Shown here in pieces: positions 1 through 9,326 of a DNA stretch of 64,000 bases. Below the pieces are notes generated by a model that worked only from the letters and a program-made list of their open reading frames with translations, ran no database searches and had not been told where the DNA came from. The position numbers and the translations under genes were made by a program. The stretch covers positions 620,001 through 684,000 of the forward strand of contig NZ_CADIJX010000004.1 in NCBI RefSeq assembly GCF_902859625.1, given 5' to 3'. This DNA comes from Achromobacter pestifer. Lineage in GTDB: Bacteria; Pseudomonadota; Gammaproteobacteria; Burkholderiales; Burkholderiaceae_B. Within the stretch, counting starts at the first letter, position 1. Each line of letters starts with the position of its first letter.

Positions 1-3
1 GAC

Positions 4-543
4 ATGTCTCGTTTGCAAGATTTCTACAAGAGCAAGGTCGCTGCCGACCTGCAGGCCAAGTTTGGCTACAAGAGCGTGATGGAAGTGCCGCGCATCACCA
101 AGATCACCCTGAACATGGGTGTCTCGGAAGCGGTCGCCGATAAGAAAGTTATCGAGCACGCTGTTGGCGATCTGACCAAGATCGCAGGCCAAAAGCCTGT
201 CGTGACGAAGACCAAGAAGGCTATCGCTGGTTTCAAGATCCGCGAAAACTACCCGATTGGTTGCATGGTCACGCTGCGTGGTCAACGTATGTATGAATTC
301 CTGGATCGCCTCGTTGCGGTCGCGCTGCCTCGCGTGCGCGACTTCCGTGGTATCTCGGGTCGTGCATTTGACGGCCGCGGCAACTACAACATCGGGGTGA
401 AAGAGCAAATCATTTTCCCCGAAATCGAGTACGACAAGATCGACGCGCTGCGTGGGCTGAACATCAGCATCACCACCTCCGCGAAGACCGACGAAGAAGC
501 CAAGGCGCTGTTGACGGCCTTCAGCTTCCCGTTCCGTAACTAA
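4..543 (+). CDS. rplE: 50S ribosomal protein L5
   Basis: Encodes 179 residues, the usual bacterial L5 length. L5 binds 5S rRNA and forms part of the central protuberance of the large subunit, contacting S13 (also in this window) across the subunit bridge. The N-terminus ([12 protein letters not shown]) and the region [20 protein letters not shown] (about 58-77) are characteristic. The ATG lies three bases into the window, so its Shine-Dalgarno sequence and the upstream spc genes (rplN, rplX) fall outside. rpsN follows after 12 bases, as in the standard spc operon. Confidence 0.98.
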   Translation: MSRLQDFYKSKVAADLQAKFGYKSVMEVPRITKITLNMGVSEAVADKKVIEHAVGDLTKIAGQKPVVTKTKKAIAGFKIRENYPIGCMVTLRGQRMYEFLDRLVAVALPRVRDFRGISGRAFDGRGNYNIGVKEQIIFPEIEYDKIDALRGLNISITTSAKTDEEAKALLTAFSFPFRN

Positions 544-555
544 GGGGCTGATGAC

Positions 556-861
556 GTGGCTAAACTTTCCCTCATCAATCGCGACATCAAGCGCGCCAAG
601 CTGGCTGACAAGTTCGCTCCCAAGCGCGCTGAGTTGAAGGCGATCATCGACGACCAGTCGAAGACTGACGAAGAACGTTACCAAGCTCGGCTCAAGCTGC
701 AACAGCTGCCGCGCAATGCCAATCCGACGCGCCAACGTAACCGTTGCGTGGTCACCGGTCGTCCGCGCGGTGTGTTCCGCAAGTTCGGCCTGACGCGTCA
801 CAAACTGCGTGAAATGGCGATGAAGGGCGAAATCCCCGGCATCACCAAGGCCAGCTGGTAG
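556..861 (+). CDS. rpsN: 30S ribosomal protein S14 (zinc-independent form)
   Basis: A 101-residue S14, the long 'C-minus' version. It lacks the CxxC...CxxC zinc ribbon of the short form and carries [19 protein letters not shown] near residues 60-78. S14 sits in the head of the small subunit. It starts with GTG, the first codon of GTG-GCT-AAA, giving the standard [11 protein letters not shown]-terminus. It lies between rplE and rpsH with gaps of 10-12 bases and is co-transcribed. Confidence 0.97.
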   Translation: MAKLSLINRDIKRAKLADKFAPKRAELKAIIDDQSKTDEERYQARLKLQQLPRNANPTRQRNRCVVTGRPRGVFRKFGLTRHKLREMAMKGEIPGITKASW

Positions 862-871
862 GAGATACATT

Positions 872-1267
872 ATGAGCATGAGCGATCCCATCGCCGATAT
901 GCTGACCCGCATTCGCAATGCGCAGCAAGTGGACAAAGTTACGGTGAGCATGCCCTCCTCGAAGCTGAAGGCGGCTATTGCCGCTGTGCTGAAAGACGAA
1001 GGCTACATCGACAGCTTTGAAATCAAGGGCACCCAGGCCAAGCCTGAGCTCGAGATCATCCTGAAGTACTACGCTGGTCGTCCGGTTATCGAGCGCATTG
1101 AACGCGTTTCGCGCCCCGGTCTGCGTATCTACAAGGGCCGTACTAGCATTCCTCAGGTCATGAACGGCCTGGGCGTGGCTATCGTTTCGACCTCGCGCGG
1201 CGTCATGACCGACCGTAAGGCTCGCGCCAACGGCGTCGGCGGCGAAGTGCTGTGCTACGTGGCCTAA
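872..1267 (+). CDS. rpsH: 30S ribosomal protein S8
   Basis: 131 residues, normal for bacterial S8, which binds 16S helix 21. In E. coli S8 also represses the spc operon translationally at the L5 start region. The signature [20 protein letters not shown] (about 106-125) is present near the C-terminus. A GGAG Shine-Dalgarno sequence overlaps the rpsN stop (TAGGAG), which favours translational coupling. The start used is the first ATG ([11 protein letters not shown]); the second Met is two codons later. Confidence 0.97.
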   Translation: MSMSDPIADMLTRIRNAQQVDKVTVSMPSSKLKAAIAAVLKDEGYIDSFEIKGTQAKPELEIILKYYAGRPVIERIERVSRPGLRIYKGRTSIPQVMNGLGVAIVSTSRGVMTDRKARANGVGGEVLCYVA

Positions 1268-1279
1268 GGAGAAATTCTA

Positions 1280-1813
1280 ATGTCACGTATCGCTAAGTAT
1301 CCGGTCGAACTGCCCAAGGGTGTCGAAGCTGACATCAAGCAGGATCAGATCACTGTCAAGGGCCCGTTGGGCACCCTGACTCAAGCCCTGACTGGCGACG
1401 TCACGGTTGCGCTGGACGAAGGCAAGCTCACGTTTGCCGCCGCCAACGAAACTCGTCACGCCAACGCCATGTCGGGTACCGTGCGCGCTCTGGTGGCCAA
1501 TATGGTCGTCGGCGTGAGCAAGGGCTTCGAGCGCAAGCTGACCCTGGTTGGCGTGGGTTACCGCGCCTCGATCCAAGGCGATGCCGTTAAGCTGCAGCTC
1601 GGTTTCTCGCACGACGTTTTGCATCAGTTGCCGGCCGGTATCAAGGCCGAATGCCCCACCCAGACGGAAATCGTCATCAAGGGCGCCAACAAGCAAGTCG
1701 TCGGTCAGATGGCCGCTGAAATCCGCGCGTACCGCGAACCCGAACCCTACAAGGGCAAGGGTGTGCGTTACTCGGACGAACGCGTCGTCATCAAAGAAAC
1801 CAAGAAGAAATAA
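1280..1813 (+). CDS. rplF: 50S ribosomal protein L6
   Basis: 177 residues, two L6 domains. The protein lies near the GTPase-associated centre. The C-terminal signature [16 protein letters not shown] (about 156-171) is the conserved rRNA-binding loop. A strong AAGGAGA precedes the ATG. It sits in the standard S8-L6-L18 order. A long minus-strand open frame overlapping this stretch is only a codon-bias shadow. Confidence 0.98.
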   Translation: MSRIAKYPVELPKGVEADIKQDQITVKGPLGTLTQALTGDVTVALDEGKLTFAAANETRHANAMSGTVRALVANMVVGVSKGFERKLTLVGVGYRASIQGDAVKLQLGFSHDVLHQLPAGIKAECPTQTEIVIKGANKQVVGQMAAEIRAYREPEPYKGKGVRYSDERVVIKETKKK

Positions 1814-1834
1814 CGGCGCACGCAAGGACGAATC

Positions 1835-2200
1835 ATGGACAAAAAAGTTTCCCGTTTGCGTCGTGCGGTTCCGACCCGCCGGAAGATCAACGAGTTGCGC
1901 GTTCACCGCCTCTCGGTCTTCCGCTCGAACCAGCACATCTACGCCAACATCATTTCGCCGGAAGGCGATCGCGTTTTGGTCAGCGCCTCGACGGTGGAAG
2001 CCGAAGTGCGTGCGCAACTGGCCGGCCAAACCGGTCAGGGTGGCAACACTGCCGCTGCGACGCTGGTCGGCAAGCGTGTGGCCGAAAAGGCCAAGGCTGC
2101 CGGTATCGAACTGGTCGCTTTCGATCGCTCGGGCTTTCGTTACCATGGCCGCGTGAAAGCGCTGGCCGATGCCGCGCGTGAAGCCGGCCTGAAGTTCTAA
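1835..2200 (+). CDS. rplR: 50S ribosomal protein L18
   Basis: 121 residues. L18 binds 5S rRNA with L5 and L25. The conserved segments [16 protein letters not shown] (about 27-42) and the C-terminal [20 protein letters not shown] fit the family. A Shine-Dalgarno-like AAGGA lies upstream. It is followed by rpsE after 15 bases. Confidence 0.97.
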   Translation: MDKKVSRLRRAVPTRRKINELRVHRLSVFRSNQHIYANIISPEGDRVLVSASTVEAEVRAQLAGQTGQGGNTAAATLVGKRVAEKAKAAGIELVAFDRSGFRYHGRVKALADAAREAGLKF

Positions 2201-2215
2201 GCGAGGATCTGTCAA

Positions 2216-2737
2216 ATGGCTAAAGTACAAGGCAAGAACGCCGCGGAAAAAGAGAACGATGACGGCCTCCGCGAAAAGATGATCGCGGTCAACCGCGTGA
2301 GCAAAGTGGTCAAGGGTGGTCGCACCATGAGCTTTGCCGCGCTGACCGTGGTCGGTGATGGCGATGGTCGTGTCGGCATGGGTAAGGGCAAGGCGCGTGA
2401 AGTGCCGGTGTCCGTTCAGAAGGCAATGGAACAGGCCCGTCGCGGCATGTTCAAGGTTGCCCTGAAGAACGGCACGCTGCACCACACCGTGGTTGGCAAG
2501 CATGGCGCCGCTACCGTGCTGATTTCGCCGGCTGCTGAAGGTACTGGCGTTATCGCCGGCGGCCCGATGCGCGCTATTTTTGAGGTGATGGGTGTGCGTA
2601 ACGTGGTTGCCAAGAGCTTGGGCTCGAGCAACCCCTACAACATGGTTCGCGCCACGTTGAACGGTCTGCGCGCTTCCCTGACCCCGGCCGATGTTGCTGC
2701 CAAGCGCGGCAAGTCGGTTGAAGAAATCCTGGGGTAA
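2216..2737 (+). CDS. rpsE: 30S ribosomal protein S5
   Basis: 173 residues. An N-terminal double-stranded RNA-binding-like domain (about 19-85, with [20 protein letters not shown]) is followed by the S5 C-terminal domain ([20 protein letters not shown]). S5 helps form the mRNA entry channel and affects decoding fidelity. It begins four codons ahead of the [15 protein letters not shown] stretch and is closely followed by rpmD, with only 3 bases between. Confidence 0.98.
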   Translation: MAKVQGKNAAEKENDDGLREKMIAVNRVSKVVKGGRTMSFAALTVVGDGDGRVGMGKGKAREVPVSVQKAMEQARRGMFKVALKNGTLHHTVVGKHGAATVLISPAAEGTGVIAGGPMRAIFEVMGVRNVVAKSLGSSNPYNMVRATLNGLRASLTPADVAAKRGKSVEEILG

Positions 2738-2740
2738 ATC

Positions 2741-2926
2741 ATGGCTCAGAAGCAGATCAAAGTGACCCTCGTGCGCTCGGTGATCGGTACCAAGCAATCG
2801 CACCGTGATACGGTTCGCGGTTTGGGCTTGGGTCGCATCAACAGCAGCCGCGTGCTGGTCGATACGCCCGAGGTGCGTGGGATGATCCGTAAGGTGGATT
2901 ATCTCGTTTCCGTCTCGGAAGCCTAA
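2741..2926 (+). CDS. rpmD: 50S ribosomal protein L30
   Basis: 61 residues, the compact bacterial L30. The core [20 protein letters not shown] is typical. Its ATG lies 4 bases after the rpsE stop codon, and the GGGG of the rpsE end (CTGGGGTAA) can act as Shine-Dalgarno, so translation is probably coupled. rplO follows 9 bases later. Confidence 0.97.
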   Translation: MAQKQIKVTLVRSVIGTKQSHRDTVRGLGLGRINSSRVLVDTPEVRGMIRKVDYLVSVSEA

Positions 2927-2935
2927 GGAATCACC

Positions 2936-3376
2936 ATGTCGGATATGCAACTTAATTCGCTGAAGCCCGCTGAGGGCAGCAAGCACGCCAAGCGCCGCGT
3001 CGGCCGTGGCATCGGTTCGGGTCTGGGTAAAACCGCCGGCCGTGGTCACAAGGGTCAGAAGTCGCGCTCGGGCGGTTTCCATAAGGTTGGCTTCGAAGGC
3101 GGTCAAATGCCGCTGCAGCGTCGTCTGCCCAAGCGTGGTTTCACCCCGCTCGGTCAACACCTGTACGCCGAAGTTCGTCTGTCGGACCTGCAAGCCCTGC
3201 CCATCGACGAAGTCGACGTGCAAGTGCTCAAGGCGGCTGGCGTGATTGGCCAGGCGGTTCGTTACGCCAAGGTCATCAAGTCGGGTGAACTCTCGCGCAA
3301 GGTCGTGCTCAAGGGCATTACCGCGACGGCCGGTGCTCGCACCGCCATCGAAGCCGCGGGCGGCTCGCTTGCTTGA
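2936..3376 (+). CDS. rplO: 50S ribosomal protein L15
   Basis: 146 residues. The glycine- and basic-rich N-terminal half ([20 protein letters not shown], about 21-40) threads into 23S rRNA, and a globular C-terminal half follows. L15 is a late assembly protein of the large subunit. It directly precedes secY, the classical spc arrangement that links ribosome and translocon synthesis. Confidence 0.98.
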   Translation: MSDMQLNSLKPAEGSKHAKRRVGRGIGSGLGKTAGRGHKGQKSRSGGFHKVGFEGGQMPLQRRLPKRGFTPLGQHLYAEVRLSDLQALPIDEVDVQVLKAAGVIGQAVRYAKVIKSGELSRKVVLKGITATAGARTAIEAAGGSLA

Positions 3377-3390
3377 TCATGAGGTGACGA

Positions 3391-4716
3391 GTGGCTAACG
3401 CGCAGGCATTGGGCAAAACCGGAGCACGGTACGGTGATTTGAAGCGCCGTCTTGTGTTCCTGGTGCTCGCCCTGGTGGTATACCGTTTGGGTACACACAT
3501 CCCCGTACCGGGTATTAATCCGGATGCGCTGGCGGACTTGTTCCGTCAGAACCAGGGCGGGATCCTGGGCCTGTTCAACATGTTCTCGGGTGGGGCGCTC
3601 TCGCGTTTCTCGATTTTTGCCCTGGGGATCATGCCGTACATTTCGGCATCCATCATCATGCAGTTGATGTCGGTGGTGGTGCCGTCGCTGGAAGCGCTCA
3701 AGAAAGAGGGCGAATCCGGTCGTCGGAAGATTACCCAGTACACCCGCTACGGCACAGTCGTGCTGGCGCTGGTGCAAGCAGTGGGCATTTCGGTAGCGTT
3801 GGAGTCCCAACAGGGACTGGTGATCGATCCGGGTATGCTGTTTCGCTTCACGACCGTTGTGACTTTGGTCACTGGCACCATGTTCGTCATGTGGCTGGGT
3901 GAGCAGATCACGGAACGCGGTCTGGGCAACGGGATTTCCATCCTGATCTTCGCAGGTATCGTTGCGGGTTTGCCCGCCGCGCTGGCTGCACTGTTGGACC
4001 TGGTACGCACCAACGCGATGTCCGTGCTTTCGGCACTGTTCATTGTGGCTCTGGTGGTGTTGGTTACCGCTTTTGTGGTGTTCGTGGAACGCGGACAGCG
4101 CAAGATCACGGTGAACTACGCCAAGCGTCAGGTCGGCAACAAGGTCTACGGTGGTCAAAGCTCGCATTTGCCGCTGAAGCTGAACATGGCTGGGGTGATT
4201 CCGCCGATCTTCGCATCGTCGATCATTCTGTTCCCGGCCACGATCACGAGCTGGTTCTCCAGCAGTGAGAACATGCGCTGGCTTAGCGATTTGGCTGCGG
4301 CTCTGTCGCCTCGTCAACCGCTCTACATCACGCTGTACTCCGTCGCGATTATTTTCTTCTGCTTTTTCTACACGGCTCTGGTGTTCAACAGCCGCGAAAC
4401 GGCGGACAACCTGAAGAAGAGTGGTGCGTTTGTTCCGGGCATCCGTCCGGGCGAGCAAACCGCGCGCTACATCGATAAGATCCTGATGCGTTTGACGCTC
4501 GCAGGTGCCATCTACATTACGTTGGTGTGCCTGTTGCCGGAATTCTTGGTGATGCGCTGGAATGTCCCCTTCTACTTCGGTGGTACGTCTCTGTTGATTA
4601 TTGTGGTGGTGACGATGGATTTCATGGCACAGGTTCAGGCCTACATGATGTCTCACCAGTACGACTCGTTGCTCAAGAAGGCCAACTTCAAGGGCGCGGG
4701 TTTGCCGATGCGGTAA
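3391..4716 (+). CDS. secY: Protein translocase subunit SecY
   Basis: 441 residues with about ten hydrophobic segments: the SecYEG channel for Sec-dependent export and membrane insertion. The N-terminus ([20 protein letters not shown]) leads into TM1. The plug region ([20 protein letters not shown], about 65-84) and the cytosolic loop with [16 protein letters not shown] (about 231-246) match SecY. The start is GTG (GTG-GCT-AAC) with a GAGGTGA Shine-Dalgarno just upstream. It is preceded by rplO and followed after 8 bases by infA. Confidence 0.98.
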   Translation: MANAQALGKTGARYGDLKRRLVFLVLALVVYRLGTHIPVPGINPDALADLFRQNQGGILGLFNMFSGGALSRFSIFALGIMPYISASIIMQLMSVVVPSLEALKKEGESGRRKITQYTRYGTVVLALVQAVGISVALESQQGLVIDPGMLFRFTTVVTLVTGTMFVMWLGEQITERGLGNGISILIFAGIVAGLPAALAALLDLVRTNAMSVLSALFIVALVVLVTAFVVFVERGQRKITVNYAKRQVGNKVYGGQSSHLPLKLNMAGVIPPIFASSIILFPATITSWFSSSENMRWLSDLAAALSPRQPLYITLYSVAIIFFCFFYTALVFNSRETADNLKKSGAFVPGIRPGEQTARYIDKILMRLTLAGAIYITLVCLLPEFLVMRWNVPFYFGGTSLLIIVVVTMDFMAQVQAYMMSHQYDSLLKKANFKGAGLPMR

Positions 4717-4724
4717 GCAAAAGA

Positions 4725-4943
4725 ATGTCCAAGGACGACGTCATTCAGATGCAAGGCGAGGTTCTTGAGAACCTCCCGAACGCGACATTTCGCGTCAAGC
4801 TCGAAAACGGCCACGTGGTGTTGGGCCATATTTCCGGCAAGATGCGTATGCATTACATCCGGATCCTGCCGGGTGACAAGGTCACAGTGGAGCTCACGCC
4901 CTATGATCTGACGCGAGCCAGGATAGTTTTCCGCTCCAAATGA
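4725..4943 (+). CDS. infA: Translation initiation factor IF-1
   Basis: 72 residues, exactly the E. coli length: one S1/OB fold that occupies the ribosomal A site during initiation. The sequence [20 protein letters not shown] through [13 protein letters not shown] is a full IF-1. The open frame extends upstream into secY, but the ATG at this position, 8 bases after the secY stop, gives the conserved N-terminus. Placement in the spc-alpha junction between secY and rpmJ is usual in beta-proteobacteria. Confidence 0.98.
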   Translation: MSKDDVIQMQGEVLENLPNATFRVKLENGHVVLGHISGKMRMHYIRILPGDKVTVELTPYDLTRARIVFRSK

Positions 4944-4977
4944 GCGGAACCGGATTACGGAAAATTAGGAGTCAACC

Positions 4978-5091
4978 ATGAAAGTAATGGCATCGGTTAA
5001 GCGGATCTGCCGCAACTGCAAAGTTATCAAACGTCACGGCGTGGTGCGTGTTATCTGCACCGACCCGCGTCACAAGCAGCGTCAAGGCTAA
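4978..5091 (+). CDS. rpmJ: 50S ribosomal protein L36 (zinc form)
   Basis: A 37-codon gene. It encodes [20 protein letters not shown] and a short tail with [12 protein letters not shown]. Cys11, Cys14, Cys27 and His32 make the CCCH zinc ribbon, so this is the zinc-containing L36 although the S14 and S4 in the same operon are zinc-free forms. A TTAGGAG Shine-Dalgarno precedes the ATG. It lies between infA and rpsM. Confidence 0.97.
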
Positions 5092-5134
5092 CTCGGGTTA
5101 GCGACTACGCAACAGATTTATTCAAGGAATAGTC

Positions 5135-5500
5135 ATGGCCCGTATTGCTGGCATTAACATCCCGCCGCAACAGCACGCCGAGATCGGACTGACCGCCATT
5201 TTTGGCATTGGTCGTACGCGCGCTCGCAAAATCTGCGAAGCGGCAAACGTACCCTTTGACAAAAAGGTCAAGGATCTGAACGACGCTGAATTGGAACGCG
5301 TCCGCGAACATGTTGGTTTGTTCACGGTTGAAGGCGACCTGCGTCGTGAAGTACAGCTCTCGATCAAGCGTTTGATCGACCTGGGAACCTACCGCGGTAT
5401 GCGTCACAAGCGCGGTTTGCCCGTGCGCGGCCAGCGCACTCGCACCAACGCCCGGACCCGCAAGGGCCCGCGTCGTGCTGCTGCGTCCCTGAAGAAATAA
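5135..5500 (+). CDS. rpsM: 30S ribosomal protein S13
   Basis: 121 residues. S13 is a head protein of the small subunit that contacts L5 and P-site tRNA through its basic tail ([20 protein letters not shown]). The N-terminus [20 protein letters not shown] is conserved. AAGGAA lies upstream of the ATG. This gene opens the alpha operon (S13-S11-S4-alpha-L17), 43 bases after rpmJ. Confidence 0.98.
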   Translation: MARIAGINIPPQQHAEIGLTAIFGIGRTRARKICEAANVPFDKKVKDLNDAELERVREHVGLFTVEGDLRREVQLSIKRLIDLGTYRGMRHKRGLPVRGQRTRTNARTRKGPRRAAASLKK

Positions 5501-5515
5501 TCGAGGAACTGGATT

Positions 5516-5917
5516 ATGGCGAAAGCTTCCACCAGCGGCGCTTCGCGCGTGCGCAAAAAGGTTAAGAAGAACGTCTCGGACGGCATCGCGCACGTTCACG
5601 CTTCGTTCAACAACACCATCATCACCATCACCGACCGTCAGGGCAACGCTTTGTCGTGGGCCACTTCGGGCGGTGCTGGTTTCAAGGGTTCGCGTAAGTC
5701 GACCCCGTTCGCCGCGCAGGTCGCCGCTGAAACGGCTGGCCGTGTCGCGCTGGAATACGGTATCAAGACGTTGGAAGTGCGTATCAAGGGCCCCGGCCCC
5801 GGTCGCGAATCCTCGGTCCGCGCTCTGAACGCGCTGGGCATCAAGATTTCGTCCATCGCCGACATCACGCCCGTTCCGCACAACGGCTGCCGTCCGCCGA
5901 AGCGTCGTCGTATCTAA
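5516..5917 (+). CDS. rpsK: 30S ribosomal protein S11
   Basis: 133 residues. S11 lies on the platform of the small subunit by the 3' end of 16S rRNA. Conserved stretches are [19 protein letters not shown] (about 23-41) and the C-terminal [24 protein letters not shown] precedes the ATG, and rpsM ends 15 bases upstream. Confidence 0.98.
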   Translation: MAKASTSGASRVRKKVKKNVSDGIAHVHASFNNTIITITDRQGNALSWATSGGAGFKGSRKSTPFAAQVAAETAGRVALEYGIKTLEVRIKGPGPGRESSVRALNALGIKISSIADITPVPHNGCRPPKRRRI

Positions 5918-5928
5918 AGGGAATCCAC

Positions 5929-6552
5929 ATGGCACGTTATATTGGACCCAAATGCAAGCTCTCGCGCCGCGAGGGTACTGACCTGTTCCTGAAGAGCGCC
6001 CGTCGCTCGCTGGATTCCAAGTGCAAGCTGGATTCCAAGCCTGGCCAACACGGCCGCACTTCGGGTGCCCGCACTTCCGACTACGGCCTGCAGCTGCGCG
6101 AAAAGCAAAAGCTCAAGCGCATGTACGGCGTGCTGGAAAAGCAATTCCGCAAGTACTTCGCTGAAGCAGAGCGTCGCCGTGGCAACACCGGCGAAACCCT
6201 GATCCAGCTGCTGGAATCGCGTCTGGACAACGTCGTCTACCGCATGGGCTTCGGCTCGACGCGCGCCGAAGCTCGCCAGCTGGTGAGCCACCGCGCCATC
6301 GAACTGAACGGCCACACGGCTGACATCGCTTCGATGCTGGTCAAGGCTGGCGACGTCGTTTCGATCCGTGAAAAGGCCAAGAAGCAAGGCCGTATCAAGG
6401 AATCGCTCGACCTGGCCACCAGCATCGGCATCCCCCAATGGGTGGAAGTCGACGCGAACAAGCTGACCGGTACGTTCAAGTCGGTCCCCGATCGCGCTGA
6501 CGTCGCTCGCGACATCAACGAATCGATGGTCGTCGAACTGTACTCGCGTTAA
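5929..6552 (+). CDS. rpsD: 30S ribosomal protein S4
   Basis: 207 residues. S4 is a primary 16S-binding protein that nucleates small-subunit assembly and, in E. coli, represses the alpha operon. The N-terminal domain has Cys9 and Cys32 only, so the four-Cys zinc knuckle is absent ('C-minus' form). The S4 RNA-binding domain (about 97-160, [20 protein letters not shown]) follows. It ends 220 bases before rpoA, an unusually wide gap that holds a hairpin. Confidence 0.98.
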   Translation: MARYIGPKCKLSRREGTDLFLKSARRSLDSKCKLDSKPGQHGRTSGARTSDYGLQLREKQKLKRMYGVLEKQFRKYFAEAERRRGNTGETLIQLLESRLDNVVYRMGFGSTRAEARQLVSHRAIELNGHTADIASMLVKAGDVVSIREKAKKQGRIKESLDLATSIGIPQWVEVDANKLTGTFKSVPDRADVARDINESMVVELYSR

Positions 6553-6630
6553 TCAAGTCTCGGCCGGCGCCTCCTTCGCAGGTGTGCCGGCACGAAACTG
6601 GTCTCGCGACCCGTTTGCACGTCTCGCAGC

Positions 6631-6662
6631 AGCCCGCTTTCCGCCTTTTGGTGGGGCGGGCT
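6631..6662 (+). terminator. Hairpin between rpsD and rpoA (attenuator or processing site)
   Basis: AGCCCGC (6631-6637) pairs with GCGGGCT (6656-6662). The inner bases CCGCC and GGTGG extend the stem around a T-rich loop. Only three T residues follow, so full Rho-independent termination is doubtful. Partial attenuation, RNA processing or an S4-responsive structure are alternatives. It lies in the 220-base gap before rpoA. Confidence 0.5.
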
Positions 6663-6772
6663 TTGCGGTAAGTATTGGCCGGCGTTTGCACGCCGTCCGA
6701 GTTTCAAGTTTCACCCTGTCCATCAGCCTTATCGGTGTAACGAGCCGAGGGTATTGAAAAGGAACATAGTAA

Positions 6773-7759
6773 ATGTCCACTCAAGGTTTCCTGAAGCCGC
6801 GCTCCATTGAAGTCGAACCGGTCGGCACGCACCATGCCAAGATCGTGATGGAGCCGTTCGAGCGTGGCTACGGTCATACGCTGGGCAACGCCCTGCGCCG
6901 CATTCTGCTGTCTTCGATGACCGGCTACGCGCCGACCGAAGTCCAGATGACGGGCGTGGTGCACGAATACTCGACCATCCCGGGCGTTCGCGAAGATGTC
7001 GTCGACATCCTGCTGAACCTGAAGGGCGTGGTCTTCAAGCTGCACAATCGCGACGAAGTGACCCTGGTTCTGCGCAAGACCGGCGCGGGCATCGTGCTGG
7101 CCAGCGACATCGAGCTGCCGCATGACGTCGAGATCATCAACCCCGGCCATGCCATCTGCAACCTGACGGACGCAGGCAAGCTGGAAATGCAGATCAAGGT
7201 TGAGAAGGGCCGCGGCTACGTGCCGGGCAACGTGCGCGCGCTGTCGGAAGACCGCACCCACACCATCGGCCGCATCGTTCTGGACGCTTCGTTCAGCCCG
7301 GTTCGCCGCGTGAGCTACGCGGTTGAAAGCGCCCGTGTGGAACAACGCACCGACCTGGACAAGCTGGTTCTGGACATCGAAACCAACGGCGTTATTTCGC
7401 CCGAGGAAGCGGTGCGCCAGTCGGCTCGCATCCTGATGGACCAGATCTCGGTCTTCGCTGCTCTGGAAGGCGCGGGCGATTCGTACGAAGCTCCGGTTCG
7501 CGGCACGCCGCAGATCGATCCGGTGCTGTTGCGCCCGGTCGATGACCTGGAACTGACCGTGCGTTCGGCCAACTGCCTGAAGGCCGAAAACATCTACTAC
7601 ATCGGCGACCTGATCCAGCGTACCGAAAACGAGCTGCTCAAGACCCCGAACCTGGGTCGCAAGTCGCTCAACGAGATCAAGGAAGTTCTGGCTGCACGTG
7701 GTCTGACTCTGGGCATGAAGCTCGAGAACTGGCCGCCCCTGGGTCTGGAGCGTCCGTAA
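6773..7759 (+). CDS. rpoA: DNA-directed RNA polymerase alpha subunit
   Basis: 328 residues. The N-terminal assembly domain (1 to about 235, with [20 protein letters not shown] at about 26-45) dimerises and docks beta and beta-prime. A flexible linker leads to the C-terminal domain (about 250-328, with [20 protein letters not shown] and [19 protein letters not shown]) that contacts UP elements and activators. AAAAGGAAC precedes the ATG. Hairpins flank the gene on both sides, so its dosage may be set separately from the neighbouring ribosomal genes. Confidence 0.99.
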   Translation: MSTQGFLKPRSIEVEPVGTHHAKIVMEPFERGYGHTLGNALRRILLSSMTGYAPTEVQMTGVVHEYSTIPGVREDVVDILLNLKGVVFKLHNRDEVTLVLRKTGAGIVLASDIELPHDVEIINPGHAICNLTDAGKLEMQIKVEKGRGYVPGNVRALSEDRTHTIGRIVLDASFSPVRRVSYAVESARVEQRTDLDKLVLDIETNGVISPEEAVRQSARILMDQISVFAALEGAGDSYEAPVRGTPQIDPVLLRPVDDLELTVRSANCLKAENIYYIGDLIQRTENELLKTPNLGRKSLNEIKEVLAARGLTLGMKLENWPPLGLERP

Positions 7760-7774
7760 GTCTTAAGAGGGTGG

Positions 7775-7828
7775 CGCCCCATGAATGGGGCGTTTCCCGC
7801 AGAGCCCGGCTTTCCCGCCGGGCGTTTT
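7775..7828 (+). terminator. Tandem hairpins between rpoA and rplQ
   Basis: The first stem is CGCCCC/GGGGCG (7775-7780 with 7787-7792). The second is a perfect GCCCGGC/GCCGGGC (7804-7810 with 7817-7823) with loop TTTCCC, followed by GTTTT. The second looks like a weak intrinsic terminator. Since rplQ lies just downstream, it would act as an attenuator or separate rplQ expression from rpoA. A further hairpin, GATGGC/GCCATC (7905-7920), lies just before rplQ. Confidence 0.5.
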
Positions 7829-7943
7829 GCGAAATCGTCGTAAAATGCACCGTTTTCTACCGGACCGCGGCCTGATTGCAGGTTGATAGAAGAGCCGGCA
7901 ACCCGATGGCGAACGCCATCTTTAGATTCAAAGGAAACTTATC

Positions 7944-8336
7944 ATGCGTCACGGTAATGGCTTGCGTAAGCTCAACCGCACCAGCAGTCACCGTCTTGCC
8001 ATGTTCCGCAACATGGCCGTTTCGTTGATCACTCACGAAGCCATCAAGACCACGCTGCCGAAGGCGAAAGAATTGCGCCGCGTCATCGAACCCCTGATCA
8101 CGCTGGGCAAAGAGCCCACGCTGGCGAACAAGCGTCTGGCATTTGCCCGTCTGCGCGATCGCGATGCGGTGGTGAAGCTGTTCGCCGAAATCGGCCCGCG
8201 CTACGCGGCCCGTAACGGCGGCTACACCCGCGTGCTGAAGATGGGCTTCCGTCAAGGCGACAACGCTCCCATGGCTTTCATGGAACTGGTTGACCGTCCG
8301 GAAGTTGATGAAGCCGCTGCGGACAGCGCCGAGTAA
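7944..8336 (+). CDS. rplQ: 50S ribosomal protein L17
   Basis: 130 residues. L17 lies near the peptide exit tunnel. The N-terminus ([20 protein letters not shown]) and [19 protein letters not shown] are diagnostic. AAAGGAAAC is the Shine-Dalgarno. It is the last alpha-operon gene and is followed by a strong terminator. TAAAAT at 7841-7846 could be a -10 element for a local promoter, but I see no matching -35. Confidence 0.98.
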   Translation: MRHGNGLRKLNRTSSHRLAMFRNMAVSLITHEAIKTTLPKAKELRRVIEPLITLGKEPTLANKRLAFARLRDRDAVVKLFAEIGPRYAARNGGYTRVLKMGFRQGDNAPMAFMELVDRPEVDEAAADSAE

Positions 8337-8357
8337 TCCTCGGTAGCTCGATAAGCG

Positions 8358-8390
8358 ACAAGGGCGGGTCTTCGGACCCGCCCTTGTTTT
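8358..8390 (+). terminator. Intrinsic terminator of the spc-alpha ribosomal operon
   Basis: A perfect 13-bp stem (ACAAGGGCGGGTC at 8358-8370 with its complement at 8375-8387) is capped by a stable TTCG tetraloop and followed by a T-rich tail (TTTTATTT). It lies 22 bases after rplQ. On the other strand it could also end transcription of the HIT gene, making it bidirectional. Confidence 0.93.
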
Positions 8391-8417
8391 ATTTGCGCCC
8401 CCGCCACGGCGTTTTCT

Positions 8418-8855
8418 TCACGAGGCGTGCAATTCCCCTCGCAACTGCTCGGCGGTGGCCGCCAGGGCCTCCTGAGGCGGTTGGGGAGGCATCTTGAACG
8501 TCAGGTCCTGTTGTTCGATGTATTGCGTGGACGTCAGGTCCTGCGTGTGATGCATGGGGATGACGTGAGCGTGGGCGTGGGCCACGTGGATGCCGGTGAA
8601 GGCAAAGCCCACCCGTTCGACCCCGTACAGGCGCTTCATGTGGCGCCCCAGCTTCTGCCCCAGGTTCAGGATGTGGCCGGCCAGGTCGGCCGGCATGTCC
8701 TCGTAATAGGGATAGTGCTGCTTGGGGATGATCAGCGTGTGGCCCGGGCGCACCGGCTGGATGTCCAGGAAGGCCATCAGGCGATCGTCTTCGTGGATGA
8801 TGTGCGCGGGTATCTCGTGCCGGGCGATGCGGCAGAACAGGCAGTTGTCGGGCAT
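8418..8855 (-). CDS. HIT-family nucleotide hydrolase/transferase
   Basis: 145 residues, histidine triad superfamily. The catalytic motif HAHAHVIP has His at about 93, 95 and 97. The N-terminal NCLFCRIARHEIPAHIIHED, with Cys5 and Cys8, resembles HINT/Fhit-like proteins that bind zinc there. Members hydrolyse nucleotide phosphoramidates or dinucleoside polyphosphates; the exact substrate is not evident. It is transcribed away from cutA and convergent with rplQ. The ATG gives a normal N-terminus, but the Shine-Dalgarno is weak. Confidence 0.9.
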   Translation of the reverse strand: MPDNCLFCRIARHEIPAHIIHEDDRLMAFLDIQPVRPGHTLIIPKQHYPYYEDMPADLAGHILNLGQKLGRHMKRLYGVERVGFAFTGIHVAHAHAHVIPMHHTQDLTSTQYIEQQDLTFKMPPQPPQEALAATAEQLRGELHAS

Positions 8856-8978
8856 GCGAGTCTCGGTGGAAACGGATGGCTTGGCGGCGTGCGCGGTTCC
8901 GACGGATCCGGGGCGGTAGCCGCAATACCGATAAAATACCCCGAGTTACATCCCACACGGGTATCCCAAGGAGGCTCC

Positions 8979-9326
8979 ATGTTGCGCGATGACGACGTCG
9001 TGCTGGTCATCAGCAATGCGCCCGACCTGCTGCTTGCGAAGCGCATCGCCCATGTGCTGGTCGAAGACGGACTGGCTGCGTGTGTGAACCTTGGCGCACC
9101 GGGCCTGTCCATCTATCTGTGGAACGGAGAAGTCGAAGGGGCGGAAGAAGTCCCCATCCACATCAAGACCACCTACGCGCGCCATCAGGCAGTGGTTCAG
9201 GCCCTGGCGCAGATGCATCCCTATGATGTGCCCGAAATCATTGTGCTGCCGGTCATCGGTGGCGCCGCGCCTTATCTGGATTGGGTGCGTGAGCAGACGG
9301 CCGTCACGCAGAACAAGAGAGACTGA
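8979..9326 (+). CDS. cutA: CutA1 divalent-cation tolerance family protein
   Basis: 115 residues, a trimeric ferredoxin-like-fold protein. The family motifs are visible: VISNAPD near the N-terminus, LAACVNLGAPGLSIYLWNGE (about 32-51) and HPYDVPEIIVLPV (about 80-92). The open frame extends far upstream, but this ATG has a perfect AAGGAGG and matches the family start. The stop overlaps the dsbD start (TGATG), so the two are probably translated together. The name reflects copper sensitivity in E. coli; the molecular role remains debated. Confidence 0.93.
   Translation: MLRDDDVVLVISNAPDLLLAKRIAHVLVEDGLAACVNLGAPGLSIYLWNGEVEGAEEVPIHIKTTYARHQAVVQALAQMHPYDVPEIIVLPVIGGAAPYLDWVREQTAVTQNKRD

Noticed and set aside
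1283..3223. Long minus-strand open frame of about 646 codons across the ribosomal genes
   Set aside because: It is antisense to five conserved ribosomal protein genes, has no recognisable domain, and is a by-product of GC-rich codon usage. Similar long antisense frames cover resB, ccsB and clpV.
7944..8336. rplQ as a separate transcription unit with its own promoter at 7841-7846
   Set aside because: TAAAAT is present but without any -35 match; the terminator-like stems upstream can also be attenuators within the operon, so I kept rplQ as an alpha-operon gene.
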